Shown here one piece after another: positions 19,006-26,575 of a stretch of DNA of 52,756 nt. The notes beneath the pieces were generated by a model. That model was not told the origin of the DNA. It did no database searches and was given only the letters and a program-made list of their open reading frames with translations. A program made the translations under genes and the position numbers. The stretch comes from a virus: IMG/VR virus record IMGVR_UViG_3300003323_000185, positions 1 through 52,756 of that record, one strand, 5' to 3'. Every line of letters starts with the position of its first letter. The first letter of the stretch is position 1.

Positions 19006-19432
19006 GCGTATGGGTTGGGGACAAGGCGAACCAATCACTACACAAAAATTAAATGATATGATCGGTAATGACGACTGGCTCTTTCAGAATTCTATTACCG
19101 GATATTATGATGCTTTAGGTGTCACCCGAGATTCTGGTCTGAGTTTAAGGACTGGATACATCAAGGCTCTTAAAACCGAAAATACCGGTGTGTTTATCGG
19201 CAATTATTATTCACGACCCTTTCTGCCAGGAGCACGACCAGTTATTGTAACTGGTATGGCGTGTGATAATTACTTTGGTATCATACACGCGGTTAAGGGT
19301 TTTGACGGCCGAGCTGTACCAAATCACCAGGGATTTACATTAATGCTTTGGCAAATGCGTGATCCTGGTGGTCCTACTAAATTCCAAGGAGACCAGAATA
19401 TTAGCTATATAGCTATAGCGCCAACTGGATAA
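18989..19432 (+). CDS. Tail-tip protein with lectin-like C-terminus
   Basis: 147 residues. The start is TTG at 18989, preceded by GGGAGAAG and overlapping the previous gene by 17 nt; no ATG gives a similar length. The N-terminus (MGWGQGEPITTQKLNDM) is typical of short phage tail-spike heads. The C-terminal half, ending in ISYIAIAPTG, resembles H-type-lectin-like beta sandwiches of phage receptor-binding proteins. Receptor binding is an inference. Confidence 0.65.
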   Translation: MASIYKRMGWGQGEPITTQKLNDMIGNDDWLFQNSITGYYDALGVTRDSGLSLRTGYIKALKTENTGVFIGNYYSRPFLPGARPVIVTGMACDNYFGIIHAVKGFDGRAVPNHQGFTLMLWQMRDPGGPTKFQGDQNISYIAIAPTG

Positions 19433-19434
19433 AT

Positions 19435-19803
19435 ATGACAATTATACATGTTACGAGACAGCCACCGAAGTACAATGCTATTCAGTGGACTGGAGATAAT
19501 GAAGCAGATGTACAAGCAGCATTGAACCCAAACCTTCTCTTGGTCAGTTCAAATTTCTTCACACAGAAATTGCAGATCAGAGATAAGTTTACCAATAACC
19601 AGGTAGCTTCTGCATTGGTTGGTTCGTGGATTATATCAGGGCCTTACAATGGGGTTGAGACTGATCAGTTTGGTACCACATTAGAGGTATTAACTGATGA
19701 GGATTTTCAATTACAGTTTATTCAACCACCTGCCCCAACTCCAGATCCAGAGCCTACTCCCGACCCAGTATCAGAAGACCCACCAGTTGATCCAGGAACT
19801 TGA
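19435..19803 (+). CDS. Small tail-module protein with Pro-rich tail
   Basis: 122 residues, ATG 2 nt after the previous stop. The folded part (PKYNAIQWTGDNEADVQAAL, then WIISGPYNG) resembles a small protein found at the end of many actinophage tail operons. The last 25 residues are a Pro/Asp/Glu repeat. Function is unknown. It is the last gene before the terminator closing the tail module. Confidence 0.7.
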   Translation: MTIIHVTRQPPKYNAIQWTGDNEADVQAALNPNLLLVSSNFFTQKLQIRDKFTNNQVASALVGSWIISGPYNGVETDQFGTTLEVLTDEDFQLQFIQPPAPTPDPEPTPDPVSEDPPVDPGT

Positions 19804-19804
19804 G

Positions 19805-19833
19805 TTGATCTCGTTCCAAACGTATGCTAGAGT
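19805..19833 (+). promoter_or_regulatory. Promoter-like site nested before a terminator
   Basis: TTGATC (19805-19810), 17 nt, TAGAGT (19828-19833). The predicted start, about 19840, falls inside the 5' arm of the terminator at 19838. Transcripts from this promoter would lack part of that arm and escape it, while upstream transcripts would be stopped. Confidence 0.45.
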
Positions 19834-19837
19834 AAGT

Positions 19838-19866
19838 ACCCGCTACCTAATCGTAGCGGGTGTTTT
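19838..19866 (+). terminator. Rho-independent terminator closing the tail module
   Basis: A perfect 9-bp stem (19838-19846 with 19853-19861) with loop CTAATC is followed by GTTTT. It lies between the last tail gene and the metallophosphoesterase. Confidence 0.88.
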
Positions 19867-19880
19867 ACTTAAGGAGTAAA

Positions 19881-20633
19881 ATGACGGAAGATATTAAATG
19901 GCTCTTGGCCTCGGATATTCATTTTCCAAAACATGATCCAAAGACAGTAGAGCTGCTACTAAAGGTGGCAAAGTGGTGGAAGCCTAATGCAATTGATTTA
20001 GTAGGTGACATTGATGATGCTGAATGTAGCGGTCGTTGGGTTGAAGGAACACCAGCAGAATCCGTAAGTATGAAATCAGGTGCAGGGTTGGTAAAGGATT
20101 TCCTGGAAGAGCTTACAAAGACATGTCCATCCGCAGAGGATAAGCACTATCACTGTGGTAACCACGACTTCTATAGGCACAAGAAGTATATTGAGAAAAA
20201 TGCTCCAAATGCCATTGACTACATCACTCCAAACACATTGTACGGAATTGAAAATACTGGCTTTGCTTGGCATGAGTATGAAAAGCCTCCAGTTGAGAGA
20301 CTAGGTGGTATTTTTGTTCACCATGGCGAAGCAATTAGCAAACATTCTGGTGAATCAGTTAGGAACGATGTGGCTAATTACATGGTTCCTTTGATCCGTG
20401 GCCATTCGCATCGTGCCGGATCTTATTTCGTAACATATCCTCTTGCAAACCTAGAAATCGAATCTTATGAGATTGGGCATATGACCGTACCGGATAAGCA
20501 CACTTACCAGACAACCCACAACTGGCAACAGGCATTTATGACAGTGCATGTTGTGGATGGTGTTCCTTTCTGTTCTCTGAACATCATTAAGGATCACTCA
20601 GTTGTAGTTGATGGAAAATACTTCTCCGTATGA
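19881..20633 (+). CDS. Calcineurin-like metallophosphoesterase
   Basis: 250 residues from the ATG at 19881, which has TAAGGAG 7 nt upstream (the frame continues to 19860 without a better start). The ordered metal-binding motifs of the family are visible: ASDIHFPKHD near residue 12, LVGDIDD near 46, CGNHDFYR near 88, VHHGE near 148 and RGHSHRAG near 173. Members cleave phosphomonoesters or diesters. The substrate here is unknown but could be nucleotides or RNA ends. It opens the DNA-metabolism module and overlaps the next gene by 4 nt. Confidence 0.9.
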   Translation: MTEDIKWLLASDIHFPKHDPKTVELLLKVAKWWKPNAIDLVGDIDDAECSGRWVEGTPAESVSMKSGAGLVKDFLEELTKTCPSAEDKHYHCGNHDFYRHKKYIEKNAPNAIDYITPNTLYGIENTGFAWHEYEKPPVERLGGIFVHHGEAISKHSGESVRNDVANYMVPLIRGHSHRAGSYFVTYPLANLEIESYEIGHMTVPDKHTYQTTHNWQQAFMTVHVVDGVPFCSLNIIKDHSVVVDGKYFSV

Positions 20634-21427
20634 TTCCTAAGCGGAATGAAATATGGACGCCGCACGGTTATAAAGAAGTAGGGGATTGTTACGTAGGCGA
20701 GCGAGTTATGTCTTATAACTTCGAACGCAATTGCATGGAATACGACACTATTAGTTATATAGAAACTGATTGGTTTAAGGGTGGTGTTGTAGGTCCAACG
20801 CGAGATACTTACCAGTTCTGGCTAACACCAGATCATGAAGTATTGATGTATGATAAAAAGCAAGGCAGAGTTTATCGAGAATTGATTGATAACATCTTTT
20901 GCCAGAATGTTGGCGGTAACAAGCGGCTAGTGCAAATGCGACCATTCGAACCGTACTGGCGCACTCGCCCTATTGAGGATATCGAATGGTCTGCTAGAAT
21001 GGCAGCTAGTTATACGCGCAACAAACTTTATCCGACATACTCAGATGAAATCTGGGAAATAATTCAGGATATGTCTGGCTATGAAGCTCAAGTGTGGACT
21101 CAGACATTTTTTCATTGGGGCATTTTAGCAAGACGCGCACAATGTGCAAAAACGATTTTGATGTATAATCCTTGGGTACTTAAAATGCTCTGGCATTCTG
21201 TGCCACGATCAGGTGTAGGTACACGTTGGGGAAATGTCTATGTTGGATGGAAGAAATGGCGCAAAGGCTTTAGTACTCTTTTTGATAGAGATGCCCAAAT
21301 AACTAGGTTGGAATGGCGGGCGGATAGGCAAGAGCAAATCGTCTATAACATTGCCACCAAAAATGGTACGTTCCTAGGAAAATATAACGGTGGAACATAC
21401 CTATTCACATGCAAATATTCGGAGTAG
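20630..21427 (+). CDS. Free-standing Hint (intein/hedgehog-like) domain protein
   Basis: 265 residues in an ATGA overlap with the phosphoesterase. The N-terminus (EIWTPHGYKEVGDCYVGERV) matches intein block A in layout, LTPDHEVL near residue 65 matches block B, and IVYNIATKNGTFLGKYNGG at the C-terminus matches the last strands of a Hint fold. The block A nucleophile (Cys/Ser) and the terminal His-Asn are absent, so it should not splice. The middle region (about 110-230), Trp/Arg-rich, could be a degenerate endonuclease. It may be a relic intein turned into a stand-alone gene. Confidence 0.6.
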   Translation: MIPKRNEIWTPHGYKEVGDCYVGERVMSYNFERNCMEYDTISYIETDWFKGGVVGPTRDTYQFWLTPDHEVLMYDKKQGRVYRELIDNIFCQNVGGNKRLVQMRPFEPYWRTRPIEDIEWSARMAASYTRNKLYPTYSDEIWEIIQDMSGYEAQVWTQTFFHWGILARRAQCAKTILMYNPWVLKMLWHSVPRSGVGTRWGNVYVGWKKWRKGFSTLFDRDAQITRLEWRADRQEQIVYNIATKNGTFLGKYNGGTYLFTCKYSE

Positions 21428-21430
21428 AAA

Positions 21431-21730
21431 ATGTTAAGTTTGATTTCAGTTGGTGTCGGTATTCTAATTGTATTCCTGACATCATTGCTTAAAAATACAA
21501 ATTGGAATCCAAAGGGCAAGCTAGCAATTGCTACAGTTTTGTCAGTTATTGGTGGAACAATTGCTGTAATTACTACAGGAGGTTGGGCAGCATTCGCGGC
21601 ACTCCCATTGTTCTCATCAATTTCTATGGTGTTCACTGCATCACAGTTGCTTTATAAGTTTATCCTTTCAGGTACTAAGCTTGAAAGCAGCCTGGCAGAG
21701 GTCAAGGTTCTGCCAGGGGGTAAAGAATGA
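21431..21730 (+). CDS. Small membrane protein, possible holin
   Basis: 99 residues starting 3 nt after the previous stop. Hydrophobic segments span about residues 2-20, 32-50 and 52-75, with a charged C-terminal tail ending in PGGKE. The size and topology fit phage holins, but no endolysin is seen next to it. Another inner-membrane role is equally possible. Confidence 0.55.
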   Translation: MLSLISVGVGILIVFLTSLLKNTNWNPKGKLAIATVLSVIGGTIAVITTGGWAAFAALPLFSSISMVFTASQLLYKFILSGTKLESSLAEVKVLPGGKE

Positions 21731-21939
21731 GCTTTCTCCATTGCTCGAAATGCGATGGCAGAGTGTTTATTGATAGAGCTTACAGCAATCAAGGAAACTT
21801 AGAACTGTTTTGCATTCGATGCGGAAAACGCTGGGAGTTGCATAAAGATCATCCAGCAGCAGTTATTATTAATAGGCTAGAGAAGAAAAGGGAGTTTAAC
21901 CACTTTGGAGACAACATTCCCGCTCTTGTTCTTTCTTGA
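21727..21939 (+). CDS. Small zinc-ribbon protein
   Basis: 70 residues in an ATGA overlap. Two Cys pairs, CSKC near residue 6 and CIRC near 33, form a classic zinc ribbon, followed by a basic helix. A nucleic-acid or protein contact role is likely. It overlaps the next gene by 35 nt. Confidence 0.65.
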   Translation: MSFLHCSKCDGRVFIDRAYSNQGNLELFCIRCGKRWELHKDHPAAVIINRLEKKREFNHFGDNIPALVLS

Positions 21940-22387
21940 TGGAGATCTACATAAACGTCTGAAGATAGCTAAGGTAGATAATGTGTTAGTTGCCTGGAAT
22001 TTTCGAAAAGAGGATACCAGGCACTACATATATTCCGATGTATTGCGAAACTATCAACAGGCATTTAATATCAAAGATGCCAGTAGGCTTATCAAAAGAC
22101 CAGTTAAGGAAATAGAGCTGTTCTTGAAAAACAAAGTACTTGATAAGCCGTCTGGTTTCGAATATCATGTGAACAGCAGACGTCCCAAGGGCTATGTTTG
22201 GTCCGAGGATGATATGTTAGATTTGCGTGATAGATTTCACGAACTTGCTCCCAAGGACAATTATGGATACGTTAAGAGTACGTTTAAATTAGCCTCCCGC
22301 GCAGAACTGCTTGTCAGTTTGAAGTCGCATGGAGGATATACTGTCGTGGATGGGCAAGGTAAAACAGTAAGGGTATGGCGATCATGA
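21905..22387 (+). CDS. Putative helix-turn-helix DNA-binding protein
   Basis: 160 residues, using TTG at 21905 with AAGGGAG about 9 nt upstream; no ATG lies near. The segment IKDASRLIKRPVKEIELFLK followed by YHVNSRRPKGYVWSEDDM resembles a MerR/excisionase-type winged helix with a basic wing. The C-terminus is compact and mixed. It lies among genes preceding the helicase, so a replication or regulatory role is plausible. Confidence 0.6.
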   Translation: METTFPLLFFLDGDLHKRLKIAKVDNVLVAWNFRKEDTRHYIYSDVLRNYQQAFNIKDASRLIKRPVKEIELFLKNKVLDKPSGFEYHVNSRRPKGYVWSEDDMLDLRDRFHELAPKDNYGYVKSTFKLASRAELLVSLKSHGGYTVVDGQGKTVRVWRS

Positions 22388-22689
22388 AATATAGAGCATT
22401 TGGTAGAAATTGGAAAGAATTCGGGTTTAACGATTGTTTAACTCAGTCCTTGCATCTGTTAGATGTTGCTGCAACAATTGCAACTGAAGAAGGTGACACC
22501 GAGACGTTAATTGATCTCTCTAGAGAATGGTTGGACATTTATGGTAGGGTGGATAAAGTAACCTCAGAACTTGAGGAAGATGATGAGGAAGAAGAAGTCG
22601 AAGAAAAGCCAAAGAAACAACAGCTTGGATTCGCACCTGGAACAAGCAATAAATTCATTGGAGAGAAAGCAGAGGGTGAGGATGGCTGA
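22384..22689 (+). CDS. Hypothetical acidic protein of the replication module
   Basis: 101 residues from the ATG at 22384 (an ATG at 22375 adds three residues). The N-terminal half is globular, a run of Asp/Glu at about 65-78 precedes a Lys-rich segment, and the C-terminus reads LGFAPGTSNKFIGE. It overlaps both neighbours. No family is recognised. Confidence 0.6.
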   Translation: MKYRAFGRNWKEFGFNDCLTQSLHLLDVAATIATEEGDTETLIDLSREWLDIYGRVDKVTSELEEDDEEEEVEEKPKKQQLGFAPGTSNKFIGEKAEGEDG

Positions 22690-22873
22690 GCCAACAAAAG
22701 TAACTGTCCGACTTGGTGCTAAGATTGTCGAGAATTTTAACAGTCGGACAATTGAAATTGAAGTAACCGATCATGTGCGCGAGGGGGTTGACAAAAGTAC
22801 TTCTGGCGCTATTGATCGAGTATATAAGCTAGTCGAAGCAAAAATTGACGAGAAACTGACAGAGGATGAATAA
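22682..22873 (+). CDS. Hypothetical small protein
   Basis: 63 residues from ATG 22682, which overlaps the previous gene; the longer frame from 22571 is a shadow. It begins with alternating hydrophobic residues (VTVRLGAKIVENF) and ends in a charged helix. Function unknown. It is coupled to the genes that precede the helicase. Confidence 0.6.
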   Translation: MAEPTKVTVRLGAKIVENFNSRTIEIEVTDHVREGVDKSTSGAIDRVYKLVEAKIDEKLTEDE

Positions 22874-23213
22874 GGCAGAGAGATTAAAGCAAGCCAATGA
22901 GTTGGTAACCCTCTTCATGTCCCTATTTAAGGAAAGGTTTCATAAAACTCCTGTTCTAAATAGGTATAAGCAAAGATTTGCTCTCAGCGATATTCTTGAA
23001 GATATGTCGTTTGATGACCTCAAGATGCTTTTGAAGTATTATGTCAAGGTAGACGCTGAACCTTCTCTTACCAGCTTTTGTTATGAATACGACGAGCTTT
23101 ATGTGAAAATGCAGCGCGACGCGAAGGATGAATCGGAGCGTCATCAGATCCGCAAGGAAACTGAGCAAAGAGTACGGGAATTCAGAGAAAGGTACGGCAA
23201 GAATGCTCAATGA
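22866..23213 (+). CDS. Hypothetical protein, candidate helicase loader
   Basis: 115 residues, overlapping neighbours by 8 and 11 nt. It is largely helical with a conserved-looking MSFDDLKMLLKYYV core and a very basic C-terminal helix. Phage helicase loaders and replication adaptors are often this size and sit directly before the helicase gene, but no diagnostic motif is visible. Confidence 0.6.
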   Translation: MNKAERLKQANELVTLFMSLFKERFHKTPVLNRYKQRFALSDILEDMSFDDLKMLLKYYVKVDAEPSLTSFCYEYDELYVKMQRDAKDESERHQIRKETEQRVREFRERYGKNAQ

Positions 23214-24459
23214 GCCAAGAGTGCTTAGGGCAATAATCCAAAAGAAGGATATTGCTCCGGCTTTGCATACTGCAAACATTGATAAAATGTTTGAGTCGCA
23301 TAAAGACGCTTGGACTTTTGTAAGAGATTATTACTACAAAGAGCGTGCAGTTCCACCAGTTGGTGTTATGAAGGAAAAATTCCCGGACATTGATATTGAA
23401 AAGCCTTCCGATGGTTCTGTTCGACACTATGTAGATCAGCTACGTGATGAGTTTAAAACAGTCTACCTTGAGCGAATCAATAGGGGTATGTCCAATGCTA
23501 TTGGAAAAGTTACCAATGATGAATTGATTTCTACACTTCAAGGTTATGTTTCAGAACTGACCAGAGTGACCAGTGGAATTAAAGATCTTGATATTACCGA
23601 TCACAAGAAAGCTACAGAATACTACACTGATACCAAAAGGCGCATGGAAGAAAATGGTGGTGTTCTAGGTATCAGGTCTGGATATGATTCTATTGATGCA
23701 TGTTACCCAACTGGCTTTGCTGGCGGACAATTTATCATGATCATGTCTAGAACTAACCAGGGTAAGTCATGGTTTGGTTTGGATCTTGGGCTTAATGCTT
23801 GGGCGCAAGGCTACAGGGTTTTGGTTGTTTCACTGGAAATGTCTACCCACCAGGTTCAGAATAGGGCCTATACGCTGATGTCCAAGGGTCAGTTTAATAT
23901 GTCAGATCTGTCTAGGGCTCAAATTGATCTGGATGATCTTAGTAAGTGGACAGAGGCTAATCTAAAAAGTGACGGTAGTTTTGTTGTAACTTCAAGTGAT
24001 GGTATGGGTGATTTTAACCCAAGCCAGCTACAGGCAAAGATTGATCAGTATTGTCCAGATATTGTTCTTATCGATTATTTACAACTAATGTCAGATAACC
24101 GTGGATCAAATGGTGAAACTGAGCGTATTCGAAATGTATCAAAAGAGCTTAAGTCATTGGCTATGTCTAATGACATTCCAATTCTTGCAATTGTTAGTGC
24201 TAGCTCTAATGACACTAAAGAATACAATAAGCCACCAGAAATTTATGAAGTTGCATCTTCACGTCAAGCAGCATTCGATGCTGATCTTGTGCTAAGCTTG
24301 TTTTCCGTTAAGCAACATGATGGCTCGCAAAGAACAGATGTATGCGCGCGGAAAAATCGCCACGGGCCGCTTTTTGACTTTGTGGTAAAATTAGACATTG
24401 AGAATGGTTCCATCTCCGAGGATTGGGATGATGGTGAATCCATGCTAGATGATCTATGA
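23203..24459 (+). CDS. Replicative DNA helicase, DnaB type
   Basis: 418 residues from ATG 23203 (the frame extends to 23128 but those residues shadow the previous gene). The RecA-like motor core is clear: Walker A SRTNQGKSW near 181-189, a DnaB-type VVSLEMS strand near 210, Walker B VLIDYLQLM near 287-295, and a terminal SSRQAAFDADLVL motif. Serine replaces the usual first Gly of Walker A, as in some phage helicases. It would unwind the fork ahead of the DnaE-type polymerase. The N-terminal 120 residues should carry primase contacts. Confidence 0.93.
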   Translation: MLNEPRVLRAIIQKKDIAPALHTANIDKMFESHKDAWTFVRDYYYKERAVPPVGVMKEKFPDIDIEKPSDGSVRHYVDQLRDEFKTVYLERINRGMSNAIGKVTNDELISTLQGYVSELTRVTSGIKDLDITDHKKATEYYTDTKRRMEENGGVLGIRSGYDSIDACYPTGFAGGQFIMIMSRTNQGKSWFGLDLGLNAWAQGYRVLVVSLEMSTHQVQNRAYTLMSKGQFNMSDLSRAQIDLDDLSKWTEANLKSDGSFVVTSSDGMGDFNPSQLQAKIDQYCPDIVLIDYLQLMSDNRGSNGETERIRNVSKELKSLAMSNDIPILAIVSASSNDTKEYNKPPEIYEVASSRQAAFDADLVLSLFSVKQHDGSQRTDVCARKNRHGPLFDFVVKLDIENGSISEDWDDGESMLDDL

Positions 24460-24742
24460 GTGGAAGATGCACAATAAGCGAATTAAGAAGTATCAACAGG
24501 CGGGTGAAATCCGTGACGATGCGGATTTCATCCGTCTCCGCTGTGAATTAGAGCGATTAATGATACAGCAAATGCGAGCCGAAGGCTATTTACCCGTACA
24601 TGACATGCGAAGTTTGTGGTCGACGAAATTTCTGGGAAAGAAATATTGTTTTACACTAACGATGTTCGCGGCATACGCGGGTCCGAAAAGGAGTTTAGAA
24701 TATGACTTCTGGAATGAAGGAAGATTGGTTAAAAGCCACTAG
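24449..24742 (+). CDS. Hypothetical protein between helicase and primase
   Basis: 97 residues from ATG 24449, with ATG 24467 as alternative. It overlaps the helicase end and the primase start. The helical, Arg/Lys-rich N-terminal half precedes a compact segment with KYCFTLTMFAAYAGPKRSLE. Similar small genes beside phage helicases are common, but their roles are not known. Confidence 0.6.
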   Translation: MIYEWKMHNKRIKKYQQAGEIRDDADFIRLRCELERLMIQQMRAEGYLPVHDMRSLWSTKFLGKKYCFTLTMFAAYAGPKRSLEYDFWNEGRLVKSH

Positions 24743-25778
24743 CCTTTATAGTGAAGAACAAATAGCAGCGGTACTTGAAGATATCGGTGTTGAATGGGTA
24801 AGTGAAACTGATTCCGTATATATGTGTTATTGTCCATTCCATAGAAATACTGATACGCCAAGTTTCGCGGTGAATAAAGAGAACGGAACTTACATTTGTT
24901 TTTCTCCGGCATGCGATGTAAAAGGCAAGCTACTATCATTGGTAATGGAAGTTGCCAGAATTAACATCTTCCAGGCGAAACGCTTGATCGAGAAGAATGA
25001 AAGTGCTAAGATTCCAATAGCCGAAGAGGTTGAAAGAATCTTGGCGAAGAAGGATGAGCTTACATCATTTCCCGCTGATAAAATCAATGAGATGGCTGAT
25101 GCCTTTTGGGATTCACCAGCGCATGACTATATGCGTAATCGTGGATTTGATGATAAAACATTAGCTTACTTTCAAGTTGGATATTCTAGAATTAAGCATT
25201 TGGTTGCTGTGCCCGTTCACGATTGGGATGGAAATCCTGTCGGGGTAATCGGGAGAACTATCGAGGGTAAGCGATTCCAAAATTCAAAAAAGATTCCAAC
25301 CCACAAGACTCTATTCAATATTCATAGAGCTAAGAAGATTGGCGAAACAGTAATTATTGTGGAAAGTTCAATGGACGCAATGCGTTTGCATCAGGTTGGA
25401 TTTCCAAATGTAGTGGCAACTTGTGGAGGATTCTTTACAAAGGATCATGCAAGTTTGATTAGCAGGTATTTTAACCAAGTAATTATTATGACAGATAATG
25501 ATGATCCAAGTAAACATATTTCAATTAATTGTCGTAAATGCAAGAATACCTGTATGGGTCATAACCCCGGAAGAGCGCTGGGGGAAAAGATGATGGATGA
25601 ACTAAAGTGGGTACGCTTCCGCTGGGCGGCATATGAAGATGGTATTATCTATCCAAATAATGCAAAGGATGTTGGAGACATGACTGATGAAGAAATAATT
25701 CAGTGTGTTAACAACTCTATATCGGCTGCGGAAATGGAGATATGGAAGCGTGATCATCCACACCTAGCTGTGATATAA
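24702..25778 (+). CDS. DNA primase (DnaG-like: CHC2 zinc finger plus Toprim)
   Basis: 358 residues with AAAAGGAG before the ATG. The zinc-binding module reads CYCPFH (near 44-49) and CFSPACD (near 67-73). The Toprim core follows with VIIVESSMDAM near 215-225 and IIMTDNDDPS near 262-271. An extra Cys cluster (CRKCKNTC, about 279-286) interrupts the Toprim region and may hold a second metal. It would make RNA primers with the adjacent helicase. Confidence 0.93.
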   Translation: MTSGMKEDWLKATSLYSEEQIAAVLEDIGVEWVSETDSVYMCYCPFHRNTDTPSFAVNKENGTYICFSPACDVKGKLLSLVMEVARINIFQAKRLIEKNESAKIPIAEEVERILAKKDELTSFPADKINEMADAFWDSPAHDYMRNRGFDDKTLAYFQVGYSRIKHLVAVPVHDWDGNPVGVIGRTIEGKRFQNSKKIPTHKTLFNIHRAKKIGETVIIVESSMDAMRLHQVGFPNVVATCGGFFTKDHASLISRYFNQVIIMTDNDDPSKHISINCRKCKNTCMGHNPGRALGEKMMDELKWVRFRWAAYEDGIIYPNNAKDVGDMTDEEIIQCVNNSISAAEMEIWKRDHPHLAVI

Positions 25779-25779
25779 T
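25751..25779 (+). promoter_or_regulatory. Extended -10 promoter before the SSB gene
   Basis: TATAAT (25774-25779) is preceded by TGA as an extended -10; the -35 (TGATCA, 25751-25756) is weak. It lies at the primase stop and would start a transcript about 55 nt before the SSB gene. Confidence 0.5.
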
Positions 25780-25839
25780 AGATTATGAGCAGTCAGATGT
25801 TGACGGAAGCTCACAAAAACAAATTAGGAGAATGTAAGA

Positions 25840-26505
25840 ATGTCATTAACATTTGCGGATGTGCTAAAAAAGAAGGAACAGCGTGCTGAGCAGGCTGACC
25901 GACTAGAGATTGAATGGTTCAGTCTCAAGAATAACAACCCAGCTAGAGTAGTTTTTCTTCAGGAACTAGATCCTGACGCTCCAAACTTTGACAGCGCAAA
26001 AGGTGGCGCTGTTTACCTTGTTGAGCATGCCAACCCAGAAAAGTTTACTCGTAAAGCCAAGTGCACCATGGAGACCAAGGGTCGTTGTGTTGGTTGTGAG
26101 CTAAATGATGAATTTCCCGGCGAGGGATGGTGGGCCAAGACGAACTTCTATGTTCAGGTTTTCGATGCAAAGGATCAAAAGGTAAAGGTTCTATCTCGTC
26201 CAGCACCAGGTGGATTCTTTGATACACTAACCGATTGGGCTCGTGATGAGAATGATGGAAATGTAACTGGGGTTACATTTAAGATTTCCAAGGGTGCTTC
26301 ACAAAGTGCACCATGGACTCTCACCACAACTAAGAATGAGCTTGAGGTTCCTGATGGTCTCGTACTTCAGGATCTTAGCAAGCTTGGTCTAGAAATCGAT
26401 GTAGAGAAGCAGCGCAATTTCTATCTTCCTGATGGACTTCCAACAAAGGAAAAGTCTGAAAAGAAGACTGAGGAATCAGAGTCAACAGAGGCTCTGGACT
26501 GGTAA
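25840..26505 (+). CDS. Single-stranded DNA-binding protein (phage gp32/gp2.5-like)
   Basis: 221 residues after TTAGGAGAATG. An OB-like body carries a zinc-binding CTMETKGRCVGCE segment near residues 76-88, as in T4 gp32-type proteins. The C-terminus is an acidic tail ending in ESTEALDW, as expected for a protein that recruits replication partners. It has its own promoter-like site and terminator, consistent with a need for high copy number. Its neighbours (primase, polymerase) support the role. Confidence 0.85.
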   Translation: MSLTFADVLKKKEQRAEQADRLEIEWFSLKNNNPARVVFLQELDPDAPNFDSAKGGAVYLVEHANPEKFTRKAKCTMETKGRCVGCELNDEFPGEGWWAKTNFYVQVFDAKDQKVKVLSRPAPGGFFDTLTDWARDENDGNVTGVTFKISKGASQSAPWTLTTTKNELEVPDGLVLQDLSKLGLEIDVEKQRNFYLPDGLPTKEKSEKKTEESESTEALDW

Positions 26506-26511
26506 CGGAAT

Positions 26512-26533
26512 GGCCCGCTTCGGCGGGCCTTTC
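26512..26533 (+). terminator. Rho-independent terminator after the SSB gene
   Basis: A perfect 7-bp GC-rich stem (26512-26518 with 26523-26529) with a TTCG tetraloop is followed by TTTC. The tail is short, so some read-through into the polymerase gene is likely. Confidence 0.82.
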
Positions 26534-26575
26534 CCATTTAAGCAAAAGTTTAGAACGAACTATAAAAGGAATTAT

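Noticed and set aside
20630-21427. A splicing intein
   Set aside because: No Cys/Ser nucleophile at the N-terminal junction, no terminal His-Asn, and both neighbouring genes are complete.
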